A stretch of 64,000 nt of DNA from Salipiger sp. CCB-MM3 (GTDB taxonomy: Bacteria > Pseudomonadota > Alphaproteobacteria > Rhodobacterales > Rhodobacteraceae): positions 2,078,501-2,142,500 of the forward strand of contig NZ_CP014595.1 of assembly GCF_001687105.1 (NCBI RefSeq), read 5' to 3'. The notes beneath the pieces are model-generated. The model worked only from the letters and a program-made list of their open reading frames with translations, did not search any database and was not told the origin of the DNA. The position numbers and the translations under genes are program-made. Shown here in pieces: positions 8,572-16,591 of the stretch (its first letter is position 1; each line of letters opens with the position of its first letter).

Positions 8572-9345
8572 CTATTCGGCCGAGAGATTCGTCCGATAGG
8601 CGAAGGAGTCCGCGGGCGAGGTCTGGATCGCATATTCCAGCAGCCGCCCGCCCGAGGCCAGATAGCGGCGGGTGATGCGCAGCCCGATGGTGCCCTCAGG
8701 GCGGCCCAAGGCGGCGCAGACCTCGGCGTCGATCTCCACCGCGCGGATCTCCTGCTGGATCTCTTCGATCCGCTCGCCGGTGCGCTGCTCCACAAGCTGA
8801 AACAGCGACGAGCGGAGCACGCTCATGTCGGCCACCACGTCTTGCGCAATCGGATCGAGATAGACCTCGTTCCAGCAAAAGGGCACAGGTTCCCCAATGA
8901 AATGCCGCGGCCCGGCCATGTAGATCAGGCGTTTTCCGGGGCGGCAGCCGATCTCGGCGGCGGTCTTGCCGCGCACCTCGCGGCGCTCTTTGTGCTCGAT
9001 GAAGAACTCGCTCTGGCTGGCGAAATCGAAAAGATCGTCGCGGCTGTCGTTGCGGAAGCGGTCGCGCCAGTCGGGTTTCGAAGCCTCGACCCGCGTGCCC
9101 ACGCCCTTGCGCGCCGCCAGCATTCCGCGCTTGCGCAATTGCGCAATCGCCTGACGCACGGTGTGGCGGCTCACCCCAAGCTGCACCGCCAGTTCCGCCT
9201 CGGGCGGCAGCAGGCTGCCCACCGCGCGCTCGCCCGACACGATCTGCCGTTCAAGCCGATGCGCCACCTGCAAATAGAGCGGCGTCGACGTGCTGCCCTC
9301 TTCCGATGCGCTGCCCGGCAATTGGTCGCTGTCCAGATCGCTCAT
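8572..9345 (-). CDS. GntR-family regulator with UTRA effector domain (HutC type)
   Basis: Regulator of 257 aa. The N-terminal winged helix spans about residues 22-90 (PLYLQVAHRLERQI, SLLPPEAELAVQLGVSRHTVRQAI, GVGTRV), followed by a UTRA ligand-binding domain (RHFIGEPVPFCWNEVYL, near the end RITRRYLASGGRLLEYAI). I start at the ATG at 9345, which has GGGGAG eight bases upstream; the frame stays open to 9609 but the extra residues look unlike any GntR protein. It sits in the centre of the Rut-like locus, and GTCCGGAC palindromes flank it on both sides and recur before the amidase-rutE unit, so it is the probable controller of the whole locus. Confidence 0.87.
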   Translation of the reverse strand: MSDLDSDQLPGSASEEGSTSTPLYLQVAHRLERQIVSGERAVGSLLPPEAELAVQLGVSRHTVRQAIAQLRKRGMLAARKGVGTRVEASKPDWRDRFRNDSRDDLFDFASQSEFFIEHKERREVRGKTAAEIGCRPGKRLIYMAGPRHFIGEPVPFCWNEVYLDPIAQDVVADMSVLRSSLFQLVEQRTGERIEEIQQEIRAVEIDAEVCAALGRPEGTIGLRITRRYLASGGRLLEYAIQTSPADSFAYRTNLSAE

Positions 9346-9381
9346 GACGCTTGCTCCCCTCCCGCGGATCAAAATCTTGTC

Positions 9382-9399
9382 AATAAGTACGGACTTATT
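9382..9399. promoter_or_regulatory. GntR operator in the gntR/MFS divergent region
   Basis: AATAAGTACGGACTTATT, an 18-bp palindrome with one mismatch pair, around a GTACGGAC core, 37 bases before the regulator start. Confidence 0.58.
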
Positions 9400-9438
9400 T
9401 ACTAGTGGTGCGCAGTTTCCGCCCTCTGGCACCCCATC

Positions 9439-9450
9439 AAGTCCGGACTT
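9439..9450. promoter_or_regulatory. GntR operator at the MFS gene
   Basis: AAGTCCGGACTT, perfect 12-bp palindrome ending seven bases before the MFS ATG. Confidence 0.58.
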
Positions 9451-9457
9451 TACGCGA

Positions 9458-10696
9458 ATGACCGACAGCTTGTCGACCCAAGGCGCGCCTGCTGCGCCGA
9501 CCCAATGGATCAAGCCTCTGACGGTGATGACGCTGGTGCAGATCGCCGCCACGGGCAGCATTCTCGCGCTGACCGCGCTGGCGCCCGAAGTCGCGCAAAG
9601 CCTTGGCATCGGGGCGCATTGGATCGGCTATCAGATCAGCCTGATCTACTTCTCGGGCATGTTCGCCTCGGGCTTTGCCGGTGCGGTGGTCGAGACCCTG
9701 CGCGCCGAGCGGGTGATCCGGCTCGAACTGGCGATTTTCGTGCTCGGGCTGCTGATGCTGGCGAGCGGCCAGCCGGTGCTCATGGTGCTTGCCTCGCTGC
9801 TCTTCGGTATCGGCTATGGGCTCAACAATCCGGCCTCTTCGGTGATCCTGCATCGGTTCACCCCGCGCCGCAGCCAGAGCCTCGTGTTTTCGATCAAGCA
9901 AAGCGGCGTGCCACTCGGCGCGGTGCTGGCCAATGTGCTGCTGCCTGCGCTGGCGGTGGCGCTTGGGGCGGGCTGGCGCGTGGCGCTGGTGCTCGCGGCG
10001 CTGCCACCGGCGCTGCTGCTGCTGTGGTCGCTGCTCACCGACCGGCCCGAACCGATCCAGCGCGGTGCCGCCTCCGAGGGGGTCTGGCGCCGCATGCTGC
10101 GCGAGCAGAAGGCGATCCACGCGGACCCGCGGCTGCAGACGCTCGCCCTGCTCGGAGGGCTCTATTCGGCGCTGCAACTCATCGCCACCGCCTTCATCGT
10201 GGTCATGCTGGTCGAGCATGGATGGACGCTGGTGGCCGCAGGCAGCGTCGCCGCCGCCTCGCAACTGATGGGTGCGTTTGGCCGCGTCGCATGGGGGGTG
10301 GCGGCGGACCGTCTGGGCGGGTTCCGCACGCTGGCGCTGATCGGGCTGATCGCCGGGGGCATCCTGTTTTCGCTCTACTGGATCGCCGAGTTTCCCGCGG
10401 TGCTGCAGGTGATCCTTCTGGCCGGGCTTGGCGGTGTCGCCTCGGGCTGGAACGGCGTGTTCCTCGCCGCCGCCGCGCGCACCGCGCCGCAGGGCAAGGT
10501 GGGCGCCAACACCGGCGCGCTGCTGGTCTACACGTTCATCGGGGTCATTATCGGCCCGTCCTGCTTTGCCTTCATCTACGGGCTGGTGGGCGACTACGGG
10601 CTGGGCTTCACGCTGTTTTCCGCGGTCGGCTTCCTTGGCGCACTGCTCTCATGGCGGCAGGTGCGCGCGCAGGCGCGGGCCGGGCAGGCGGCCTAA
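9458..10696 (+). CDS. MFS transporter of the Rut-like locus
   Basis: Integral membrane carrier of 412 aa with about 12 hydrophobic segments, including the conserved loop regions after TM2 and TM8 (WGVAADRLGGFRTL is a good loop 8-9 motif). It probably imports the compound degraded by the locus, taking the place of the RutG uracil permease. The ATG used here gives a normal N-terminus, but no Shine-Dalgarno is visible: the bases before it are a GntR palindrome. It may be leaderless or weakly translated, or start slightly downstream. The substrate is not readable. Confidence 0.82.
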   Translation: MTDSLSTQGAPAAPTQWIKPLTVMTLVQIAATGSILALTALAPEVAQSLGIGAHWIGYQISLIYFSGMFASGFAGAVVETLRAERVIRLELAIFVLGLLMLASGQPVLMVLASLLFGIGYGLNNPASSVILHRFTPRRSQSLVFSIKQSGVPLGAVLANVLLPALAVALGAGWRVALVLAALPPALLLLWSLLTDRPEPIQRGAASEGVWRRMLREQKAIHADPRLQTLALLGGLYSALQLIATAFIVVMLVEHGWTLVAAGSVAAASQLMGAFGRVAWGVAADRLGGFRTLALIGLIAGGILFSLYWIAEFPAVLQVILLAGLGGVASGWNGVFLAAAARTAPQGKVGANTGALLVYTFIGVIIGPSCFAFIYGLVGDYGLGFTLFSAVGFLGALLSWRQVRAQARAGQAA

Positions 10697-10805
10697 GCCT
10701 GCCTCTCGCGGTGTGGCAAGCGAGTGATGAATTTTCGGGCTAAGCCGCGCCTCTGAGGCGCTGCCGGCGCCGAGAACGCGGCGGACTCGTTGACAGGGTT
10801 TCTGC

Positions 10806-10820
10806 ATTAGTCCGGACAAT
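10806..10820. promoter_or_regulatory. GntR operator upstream of the amidase/rutE unit
   Basis: ATTAGTCCGGACAAT: a GTCCGGAC core with near-symmetric flanks, the third promoter region of the locus to carry this box. Confidence 0.52.
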
Positions 10821-10938
10821 AGGGATGGCAGCAGCGGCGCAATGCCGCCCAAGGCAGCCATCCGGACCCATGCCCCGAGACGGCGGACAAGACATGCTCA
10901 AGCCCCTCCACCCCCAGCGGCACCCGCACCGCAGCGCC

Positions 10939-10952
10939 GTCCCCGCGGGGAC
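10939..10952. repeat. GTCCCCGCGGGGAC palindrome, copy 1
   Basis: Perfect 14-bp palindrome; identical to the copy at 10984-10997, centres 45 bases apart. Operator pair or RNA hairpins; unassigned. Confidence 0.6.
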
Positions 10953-10983
10953 ACTTCTTGCGCGGCTCCGCCGGGACACGGCT

Positions 10984-10997
10984 GTCCCCGCGGGGAC
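10984..10997. repeat. GTCCCCGCGGGGAC palindrome, copy 2
   Basis: Second identical palindrome, about 190 bases before the 66-aa ORF. The sequence is unlike the GTCCGGAC boxes, so a second regulator or an RNA structure is possible. Confidence 0.6.
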
Positions 10998-11190
10998 GGG
11001 TGGCGGCACAGGACGCATATCCGGCAAACGTCTATTTTCTCATCACCGGTGCACAGCGCTTGACCGCGCCGCTGGCAGGCCGGCGCGGCGTGCGGAAATT
11101 TTCCCGCGCCGCTCTGGTCATTGCCCCCGCCCGCACCCAGCACAGCCGCAAGAGCAGCCGTATCCCCACGGCTGGGAAAGGACCTCTGAC

Positions 11191-11391
11191 ATGGAACAGG
11201 AGCTGACCGCCCTGCTGGGCCGCGCGCCCTCGGAAGACGAGCTTGCCATCGCCCGCGACCAGCGCGCGCGGGTCGAGACCGGCATTTTCGCCAACCCGCT
11301 GCTGGACCCGCCGGGCAATGGCACGCTGCGCCCGATGGGGCGCTGCGGCGCACTGGCGGCCACCGATCCTTTCGCGGAGGGCGGGGCATGA
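11191..11391 (+). CDS. Small protein (66 aa) coupled to the second amidase
   Basis: Starts MEQELTALLGRAPSEDELA and is charged and helix-prone in its first half, then Pro/Gly-rich (NPLLDPPGNGTLRPMG). A GGAAAGGA ribosome site lies upstream. Its stop overlaps the amidase start (ATGA), so the pair is translationally coupled. Small GatC-like partners of amidases are known (GatC for GatA, AtzG for AtzE), and by size and position this could be an accessory subunit, but I see no clear sequence match. It could also be a leader peptide. Confidence 0.62.
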   Translation: MEQELTALLGRAPSEDELAIARDQRARVETGIFANPLLDPPGNGTLRPMGRCGALAATDPFAEGGA

Positions 11392-12746
11392 CGCTGATCA
11401 CCATCGCCGAGCTTCAGGGGCGACTGGACCGGGGCGAGACCACCTCGGTCGCGCTGCTCGAGGATCTGCAGGCGCGCATCGCCGCGCGCGGCACGCTCTC
11501 GCCGTTCCAGCGGCTCGAATGGGAGCGCGCCTATCAGCAGGCCCGCGCCGCCGATCTCGCCCGCCGCGACGGTGCCCCGCTGGGTCCGCTGCAGGGGGTG
11601 CCTATGGCGCATAAGGACATGTTCGACCGCAAGGGCTCGACCATCGGTTGTGGCGGTCACCCCTCGGCGCGCAAGACCGCGCAGGGCACCGCGGCGGTGC
11701 TCGACCGGCTCGACGCTGCGGGCGCGGTGGATTTCGGGCGGCTGCAGATGTCCGAGTTCGCCATGGGCCCGACCGGGCAGAACCACCACCACGGCATGCC
11801 CGAGAACCCGGCGGTGCCGGGCGGCGTGCCCGGCGGTTCCTCCAGCGGCTCGGGCGTCGCGGTGGGCATGGGGCTGGTGCCCGCGGCGCTCGGCTCGGAC
11901 ACCGGCGGCTCGATCCGTGTGCCCGCCGCCTGCAATGGCGTCGTCGGCTTCAAGCCCGGCCTTGGCGTGGTGCCGCTGACCGGGGCCATGCCGCTGAGCT
12001 GGACGCAGGACACCGTCGGCCCGCTCGCCGCCAGCGTCGATTGCGCCCGGCGCGTGCTGTCGGTGATCTCCGGCGGGCGCACCCGCGCCACCGCCCAAGA
12101 CCCCGGCCGCCTGCGCATCGGGTTCGACCGCGGCGGCTTCGTCGAGGGCGCCTCGGAGCGGATGCGCGCCGCCATGGCCGAGCTGCGCGCCGCGCTTGGC
12201 GGGCAGGGGCATGAGACCGTCTCGCTCGACATGGGGTTCTTCTCGGATCTGACCGAACCGGCGAATGTCATCGCCATCTCCGAGGCCGCGACGGTGCATG
12301 CCGACCGGCTGCGCGACGCGCCCGAAACCTATGGCACGCAGGTGCGCGCGCGGCTGGCGCAGGCGGCGGGCATTCCGGCGCAGGCCTATCTGCGCGCCCG
12401 GCAGATCCGCGAGATCGCCATGGCCCGCACCGAGGCCGAGATCTTCGGTGCCGCCGATCTGATCGTGCTGCCCGGCCTTGCTGATGTGGCGCCGCAGGCC
12501 GAGGCGCTGGTGCACGCGCAGGGCGCCGAGATCGCCCGGATGATCTCGGGCATGACCGGTTTCACCCGTCCCGGCTCGATCCTTGGGCTTCCGGTTCTGA
12601 CCCTGCCCGTGGCATGGACCTCGGACGGGCCGCTCAGCGTGCAGATCATGGGGCCGCGCGGCTCCGAGGATCTGATCGCCGACCTCGCACAGACCTTCGA
12701 GGTCGCCCGCCCGCAGATGCAGGGCGCGGTGGCCGAACCCGCATGA
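11388..12746 (+). CDS. Amidase-signature family hydrolase (second amidase of the Rut-like locus)
   Basis: Amidase of 452 aa with an intact triad: Lys76 in VPMAHKDMFD, cis-Ser151 in PGGSSSGSG, nucleophile Ser175 in SDTGGSIRVPA. It is only distantly similar to the first amidase at 5923-7209 and is closer to the GatA-like/AtzE branch. Translation is coupled to the preceding 66-aa gene, and the RutE-like gene follows 21 bases after its stop. Two different amidases in one locus suggest two successive amide or ureide hydrolyses. The substrate is unknown. Confidence 0.85.
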   Translation: MTLITIAELQGRLDRGETTSVALLEDLQARIAARGTLSPFQRLEWERAYQQARAADLARRDGAPLGPLQGVPMAHKDMFDRKGSTIGCGGHPSARKTAQGTAAVLDRLDAAGAVDFGRLQMSEFAMGPTGQNHHHGMPENPAVPGGVPGGSSSGSGVAVGMGLVPAALGSDTGGSIRVPAACNGVVGFKPGLGVVPLTGAMPLSWTQDTVGPLAASVDCARRVLSVISGGRTRATAQDPGRLRIGFDRGGFVEGASERMRAAMAELRAALGGQGHETVSLDMGFFSDLTEPANVIAISEAATVHADRLRDAPETYGTQVRARLAQAAGIPAQAYLRARQIREIAMARTEAEIFGAADLIVLPGLADVAPQAEALVHAQGAEIARMISGMTGFTRPGSILGLPVLTLPVAWTSDGPLSVQIMGPRGSEDLIADLAQTFEVARPQMQGAVAEPA

Positions 12747-12767
12747 CCGCTCGAAAGGCATAAATTG

Positions 12768-13373
12768 ATGAAAGATATCGCACTCCCCGGCGCGCTCGAC
12801 GCCGCCGCCCTCGACACGCTGTTCCTCGAGGCGCGCTCGCAGAACGCGTGGCAGGACAAGGACATCCCCGAGGAGATCCTCGAAAAGCTCTATGACCTGA
12901 CCAAGATGGGCCCGACCTCGGCGAACTGCGCGCCGGCGCGCTTCGTCTTCGTGCGCAGCAAAGACGCCAAGGAAAAGCTCAGCCCGGCCATGTCCAGCGG
13001 CAACCGCGAGAAGACCATGACCGCGCCGGTCACGGTGATCGTATGCCACGACATCGAATTTTACGAAAAGCTCGGCGAGCTCTTCCCGCACGCCGACGCC
13101 AAGCCGTGGTTCACCGGATCCGAGGCGATGATCAACGACACCGCCTTCCGCAACTCCTCGCTGCAGGGCGCTTACCTGATGCTGGCCGCGCGCGCGCTGG
13201 GGCTCGACTGCGGCCCGATGTCCGGCTTCGATCCGGCGGCGGTTGAGGAGGCCTTCCTTGCGGGCACCACGTGGAAGGTGAACTTCATGATCAACCTCGG
13301 CTATGGCGAGCCGTCGAAAGTGTTCGACCGCCTGCCGCGCCTGAGCATGGAAGACGCCTGCAAGATCGTCTGA
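12768..13373 (+). CDS. rutE: RutE-like nitroreductase-fold malonic semialdehyde reductase
   Basis: Flavoprotein of 201 aa, close to E. coli RutE: shared blocks include [77 protein letters not shown] and [10 protein letters not shown]. In the Rut pathway this step reduces malonic semialdehyde to 3-hydroxypropionate. I use the ATG at 12768 with AAAGG upstream; the TTG one codon earlier lacks support. It is last in the unit with the 66-aa gene and amidase. Its presence suggests that the locus ends in the same C3 semialdehyde as uracil degradation. Confidence 0.88.
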   Translation: MKDIALPGALDAAALDTLFLEARSQNAWQDKDIPEEILEKLYDLTKMGPTSANCAPARFVFVRSKDAKEKLSPAMSSGNREKTMTAPVTVIVCHDIEFYEKLGELFPHADAKPWFTGSEAMINDTAFRNSSLQGAYLMLAARALGLDCGPMSGFDPAAVEEAFLAGTTWKVNFMINLGYGEPSKVFDRLPRLSMEDACKIV

Positions 13374-13418
13374 GCCCGATGCCGGCGGTGGCGGCCCGGG
13401 CTGCCACTGCCCCCGTCG

Positions 13419-13446
13419 CTTCCTCTTGGCACAAATATCCCGGGGT
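13419..13446 (-). repeat. Rhodobacterial 3' element, copy 1
   Basis: Read on the minus strand: CCCCGGGATATTT, then AAGAGGAAG. Beside it are short GC hairpins (AGGGGCAGCGCCCCT). It is the only copy in the window not oriented with an upstream gene. Confidence 0.5.
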
Positions 13447-13597
13447 GAATTGGCCGCAGGCCAAGAGGGGCAGCGCCCCTTTCGCCCTTCGGGCAGCACA
13501 GAGGCCGCGCACGCCCCGCGCTGAGGCCAACCCCCTTTCCCCTTCCGCCTCATTCCGCTAAGGACCGGACCCAAGCGAAACCAAGCCGGGCCGAGAG

Positions 13598-15994
13598 ATG
13601 AAATTCACGCTTTCCTGGTTGAAAGACCACCTCGACACCTCCGCCACGGTGGACGAGATCACCGAAGCACTGACCGATCTGGGGCTCGAGGTCGAAGGGG
13701 TCGAGAACCCCGCCGAGCGCCTGTCCGATTTCAAAATCGGCAAGGTGGTCAAGGCCGAGAAACACCCCGACGCCGACAAGCTGCGCGTCTGCACGGTGAT
13801 GACCGATGCGGGCGAGAGCCAGATCATCTGCGGCGCGCCCAACGCGCGCGAGGGGATCACCGTTGTCGTGGCCACGCCCGGCACCTATGTGCCCGGCATC
13901 GACACCACCATTCAGGTCGGCAAGATCCGCGGCATCGAGAGCTTCGGCATGATGTGCTCCGAGCGCGAGATGGAGCTGTCCGAGGAACATGACGGCATCA
14001 TCGAGCTGCCCTCGGGCGAGGTCGGCGAGCGGTTCATCGACTGGTTGGCGGCGAACGATCCGGCCAAGGTCGACCCGGTGATCGAGATCGCCATCACCCC
14101 GAACCGGCCCGACGCACTGGGTGTGCATGGCATCGCCCGCGATCTTGCGGCGCGCGGTCTTGGCACGCTGAAGGCGCTGCCCGAGGTCACCGTGCCCGGC
14201 AGTTTCGCCTCGCCGATCAACGTGACGATCGACGAAGACACGCTTGACGATTGCCCGGTGTTCTATGGCCGCGTCATCCGCGGCGTGAAGAACGGCCCGT
14301 CGCCGGAGTGGCTGCAGGACCGGCTGAAGGCCATCGGCCTGCGCCCGATCAGCTTCCTCGTCGATGTGACCAACTATTTCACTTTCGACCGCAACCGCCC
14401 GCTGCACGTCTTTGACGCGGGCAAGGTGTCGGGCGACCTGCGCGTGCACCGTGCCAAGGGCGGCGAGACGCTGGAGGCGCTGGACGAGCGGACCTACACG
14501 CTCGAGCCGGGCATGGTGGTGATCTCGGCCGGGGACACCGTCGAAAGCCTCGGTGGCGTCATGGGCGGCGAGCCCACGGGCGTTTCGGACGAGACCGTGG
14601 ATGTCTTCCTCGAGGCGGCCTATTTCGAGACCGTCCGCACCGCCTACACGGGCCGCGCGCTGAAGATCAATTCCGACGCCCGCTATCGCTTTGAGCGTGG
14701 CATCGACCCTGCCTCGGTGGCGCCGGGCATCGAGGCGGCGACCGCGATGATCCTCGAGATCGCTGGCGGTGAAGCCTCCGAGGTGATCGTTGCTGGCACC
14801 ATCCCCGACGTGAGCCGCGCCTATAAGCTCGACACCGACCGGGTGATCAGCCTCGTCGGCATGGAGATCCCGGCACAGGAGCAGCGCGCCACGCTGACCG
14901 CTCTGGGCTTCACGCTCGAGGGCGACATGGCCTCGGTGCCGAGCTGGCGTCCCGACGTGATGGGCGAGGCGGATCTGGTGGAAGAGGTGGCCCGCGTCGC
15001 CTCGCTGACCAAGCTGCAGCCGCAACCCATGCGCCGCGCGCAGCCGGGCGTGCCGAAGCCGATCCTCTCGCCGATGCAGAAGCGCGAGCAGGTGGCCCGC
15101 CGCACCACGGCGGAGCTGGGCTACAATGAGTGCGTGACCTACAGCTTCATCGATCAGGCGGCGGCCGAGATGTTCGGCGGCGGCACCGATGCCACGATGC
15201 TGGCCAACCCGATCAGCTCGGAGATGAGTCACATGCGCCCCTCGCTGCTGCCGGGGCTGCTGCAGGCGGCCTCGCGCAATCAGGCGCGCGGCTTTGCGGA
15301 TATGGCGCTCTTTGAATGCGGTCCGGCCTTCGCTGGCGGTGAGCCGGGCGAGCAGGCGACGCAGGTGACCGGCATTCTCGTCGGGCGCACCGGTCCGAAG
15401 GACGTGCATGGCGCCTCGCGCCCGGTGGATGTGTTCGACGCCAAGGCCGATGCCGAGGCGCTGCTGGCGGCCATGGGGGCCCCGGCGAAGATGCAGATCC
15501 TTCGCGGCGCCGAGGAATGGTGGCATCCGGGCCGTCACGGCAAGCTCTGCCTCGGCCCCAAGAAGGTGCTGGGCGTCTTCGGCGAGCTGCACCCCAAGGT
15601 GCTGCAGGAGATGGACGTGAAAGGCCCTGTCGTGGCCTTCACGCTCTACCCGCAGGAAATCCCGCTGCCGCGCAAGACCGATGCGGCCCGCCCGGCGCTG
15701 GCGCAGAACGATCTGCAAGCGGTGGAACGTGACTTTGCCTTTGTCGTGGATGCGGAGGTTGCCTCGCTCGATCTGGTGAGCGCCGCTGCGGGTGCCGACA
15801 AGGCGCTGATCGAAGAGGTCCGCGTGTTCGACGAGTTCATCGGCGGCAGCCTCGGCGAGGGCAAGAAGTCGCTCGCCATCACCGTGCGCCTGCAGCCCAG
15901 CGACAAGACGCTGAAGGAAAAGGACATCGAAGAGGTGGCGGCCAAGATCGTCGCCAAGGTCGAAAAGGCCACCGGCGGCGCGCTGCGCGGCTGA
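13598..15994 (+). CDS. pheT: Phenylalanyl-tRNA synthetase beta subunit
   Basis: Beta chain of the alpha2-beta2 PheRS that charges tRNA-Phe; 798 aa, the full family length. Order: N-terminal MKFTLSWLKDHL, EMAP/tRNA-binding-like domain (KHPDADKLRVC, ICGAPNAREG), B3/B4 editing region, B5 domain, catalytic-like core (SFIDQAAAEMFG, LANPISSEMSHMRPSLLPGLL), and a C-terminal ferredoxin-fold anticodon domain (EVRVFDEFIGGSLGEGKKSLAI). The alpha-subunit gene pheS is not directly upstream, unlike in many bacteria. A strong terminator follows. Confidence 0.97.
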   Translation: MKFTLSWLKDHLDTSATVDEITEALTDLGLEVEGVENPAERLSDFKIGKVVKAEKHPDADKLRVCTVMTDAGESQIICGAPNAREGITVVVATPGTYVPGIDTTIQVGKIRGIESFGMMCSEREMELSEEHDGIIELPSGEVGERFIDWLAANDPAKVDPVIEIAITPNRPDALGVHGIARDLAARGLGTLKALPEVTVPGSFASPINVTIDEDTLDDCPVFYGRVIRGVKNGPSPEWLQDRLKAIGLRPISFLVDVTNYFTFDRNRPLHVFDAGKVSGDLRVHRAKGGETLEALDERTYTLEPGMVVISAGDTVESLGGVMGGEPTGVSDETVDVFLEAAYFETVRTAYTGRALKINSDARYRFERGIDPASVAPGIEAATAMILEIAGGEASEVIVAGTIPDVSRAYKLDTDRVISLVGMEIPAQEQRATLTALGFTLEGDMASVPSWRPDVMGEADLVEEVARVASLTKLQPQPMRRAQPGVPKPILSPMQKREQVARRTTAELGYNECVTYSFIDQAAAEMFGGGTDATMLANPISSEMSHMRPSLLPGLLQAASRNQARGFADMALFECGPAFAGGEPGEQATQVTGILVGRTGPKDVHGASRPVDVFDAKADAEALLAAMGAPAKMQILRGAEEWWHPGRHGKLCLGPKKVLGVFGELHPKVLQEMDVKGPVVAFTLYPQEIPLPRKTDAARPALAQNDLQAVERDFAFVVDAEVASLDLVSAAAGADKALIEEVRVFDEFIGGSLGEGKKSLAITVRLQPSDKTLKEKDIEEVAAKIVAKVEKATGGALRG

Positions 15995-16013
15995 CTTCTG
16001 GCTCCAAGAGATG

Positions 16014-16050
16014 AAAGGCCCCGGTGGAGCGATCCGCCGGGGCCTTTTTT
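16014..16050 (+). terminator. Intrinsic terminator of pheT
   Basis: AAAGGCCCCGG and CCGGGGCCTTT arms followed by a T run, 20 bases after the pheT stop. Confidence 0.85.
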
Positions 16051-16079
16051 GTTGGCGCAGGGGGGCGGCGAAGTGCCGC

Positions 16080-16529
16080 CTAGGTCCCCGGGCGCTTGGG
16101 CGGGGTCATCTCGGCGCCGCTCAGCACGCCATCGCCGTTGCGATCCATGCGCTTGAACATCTGCCGCGCGCCGCCGGTGAATTCGGCCTGCGTGATCACG
16201 CCATCGCCGTTGCTGTCCATGCGCGGACCGCCGGGCCGGCCCGCAGGTGCGCCGTCGCGTGGGGCGGGGCGATTGGCCGAGCCTTGGCGCGGGCCGCGCG
16301 GGCGGGCTTCGTCCTGCGAGAGCCTGCCGTCGCGATTGGCGTCGAGCCGGGCGAACATGCGCGCGCTCTGCGCCTCGGCCTCGGCGAGGGTGACCCTGCC
16401 GTCGCCATTTGCGTCCATCTGCTTGATGGGGTCACCGCCCGGGCCGCCTTGGGAGGCAGCCTGCGGCTGGGCCGCGAGAGCGGTGGTGGAAACGAAAAGG
16501 GCGGCTGCTGCTGCAATCAGAGGGTTCAT
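16080..16529 (-). CDS. Secreted EF-hand calcium-binding protein
   Basis: 149 aa with a signal peptide (MNPLIAAAAALFVSTTALA) and four EF-hand loops: DANGDGRVTLAE, DANRDGRLSQDE, DSNGDGVITQAE and DRNGDGVLSGAE. All four have Asp at 1, 3 (or Asn) and 5, and Glu at 12, so calcium binding is likely. The linker between hands two and three is rich in Pro, Arg and Gly. Probably periplasmic; its partner is unknown. AAAGGA precedes the ATG. Confidence 0.85.
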   Translation of the reverse strand: MNPLIAAAAALFVSTTALAAQPQAASQGGPGGDPIKQMDANGDGRVTLAEAEAQSARMFARLDANRDGRLSQDEARPRGPRQGSANRPAPRDGAPAGRPGGPRMDSNGDGVITQAEFTGGARQMFKRMDRNGDGVLSGAEMTPPKRPGT

Positions 16530-16591
16530 CGGGCGTCCTTTCTGCCTGTGACCCCTCTGATACGCAGCGCGCAGAGCATTCCGTCGCGGGC

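Larger units (their letters stand above)
10697..11190. other. Intergenic region before the small-ORF/amidase/rutE unit
   Basis: About 490 bases without a convincing gene. It holds one GTCCGGAC box (10806-10820), two identical 14-bp palindromes (10939-10952 and 10984-10997) and the leader of the next unit. An open frame from 10825 continues into the small ORF but its composition (runs of Arg, Pro, Ala from the palindromes) does not look like protein. Confidence 0.6.

Noticed and set aside
10825..11190. Upstream extension of the 66-aa ORF to a 188-aa protein
   Set aside because: The extra residues are encoded by palindromes and leader sequence and are Arg/Pro/Ala-rich; the ATG at 11191 has its own ribosome site.
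11118..13574. 818-codon open frame on the minus strand
   Set aside because: Antisense to the amidase and rutE-like genes; Arg/Gly/His-rich composition typical of shadow frames in GC-rich DNA.
13550..15718. 722-codon minus-strand frame
   Set aside because: Exact shadow of pheT, no ribosome site, His/Arg/Ala-rich.
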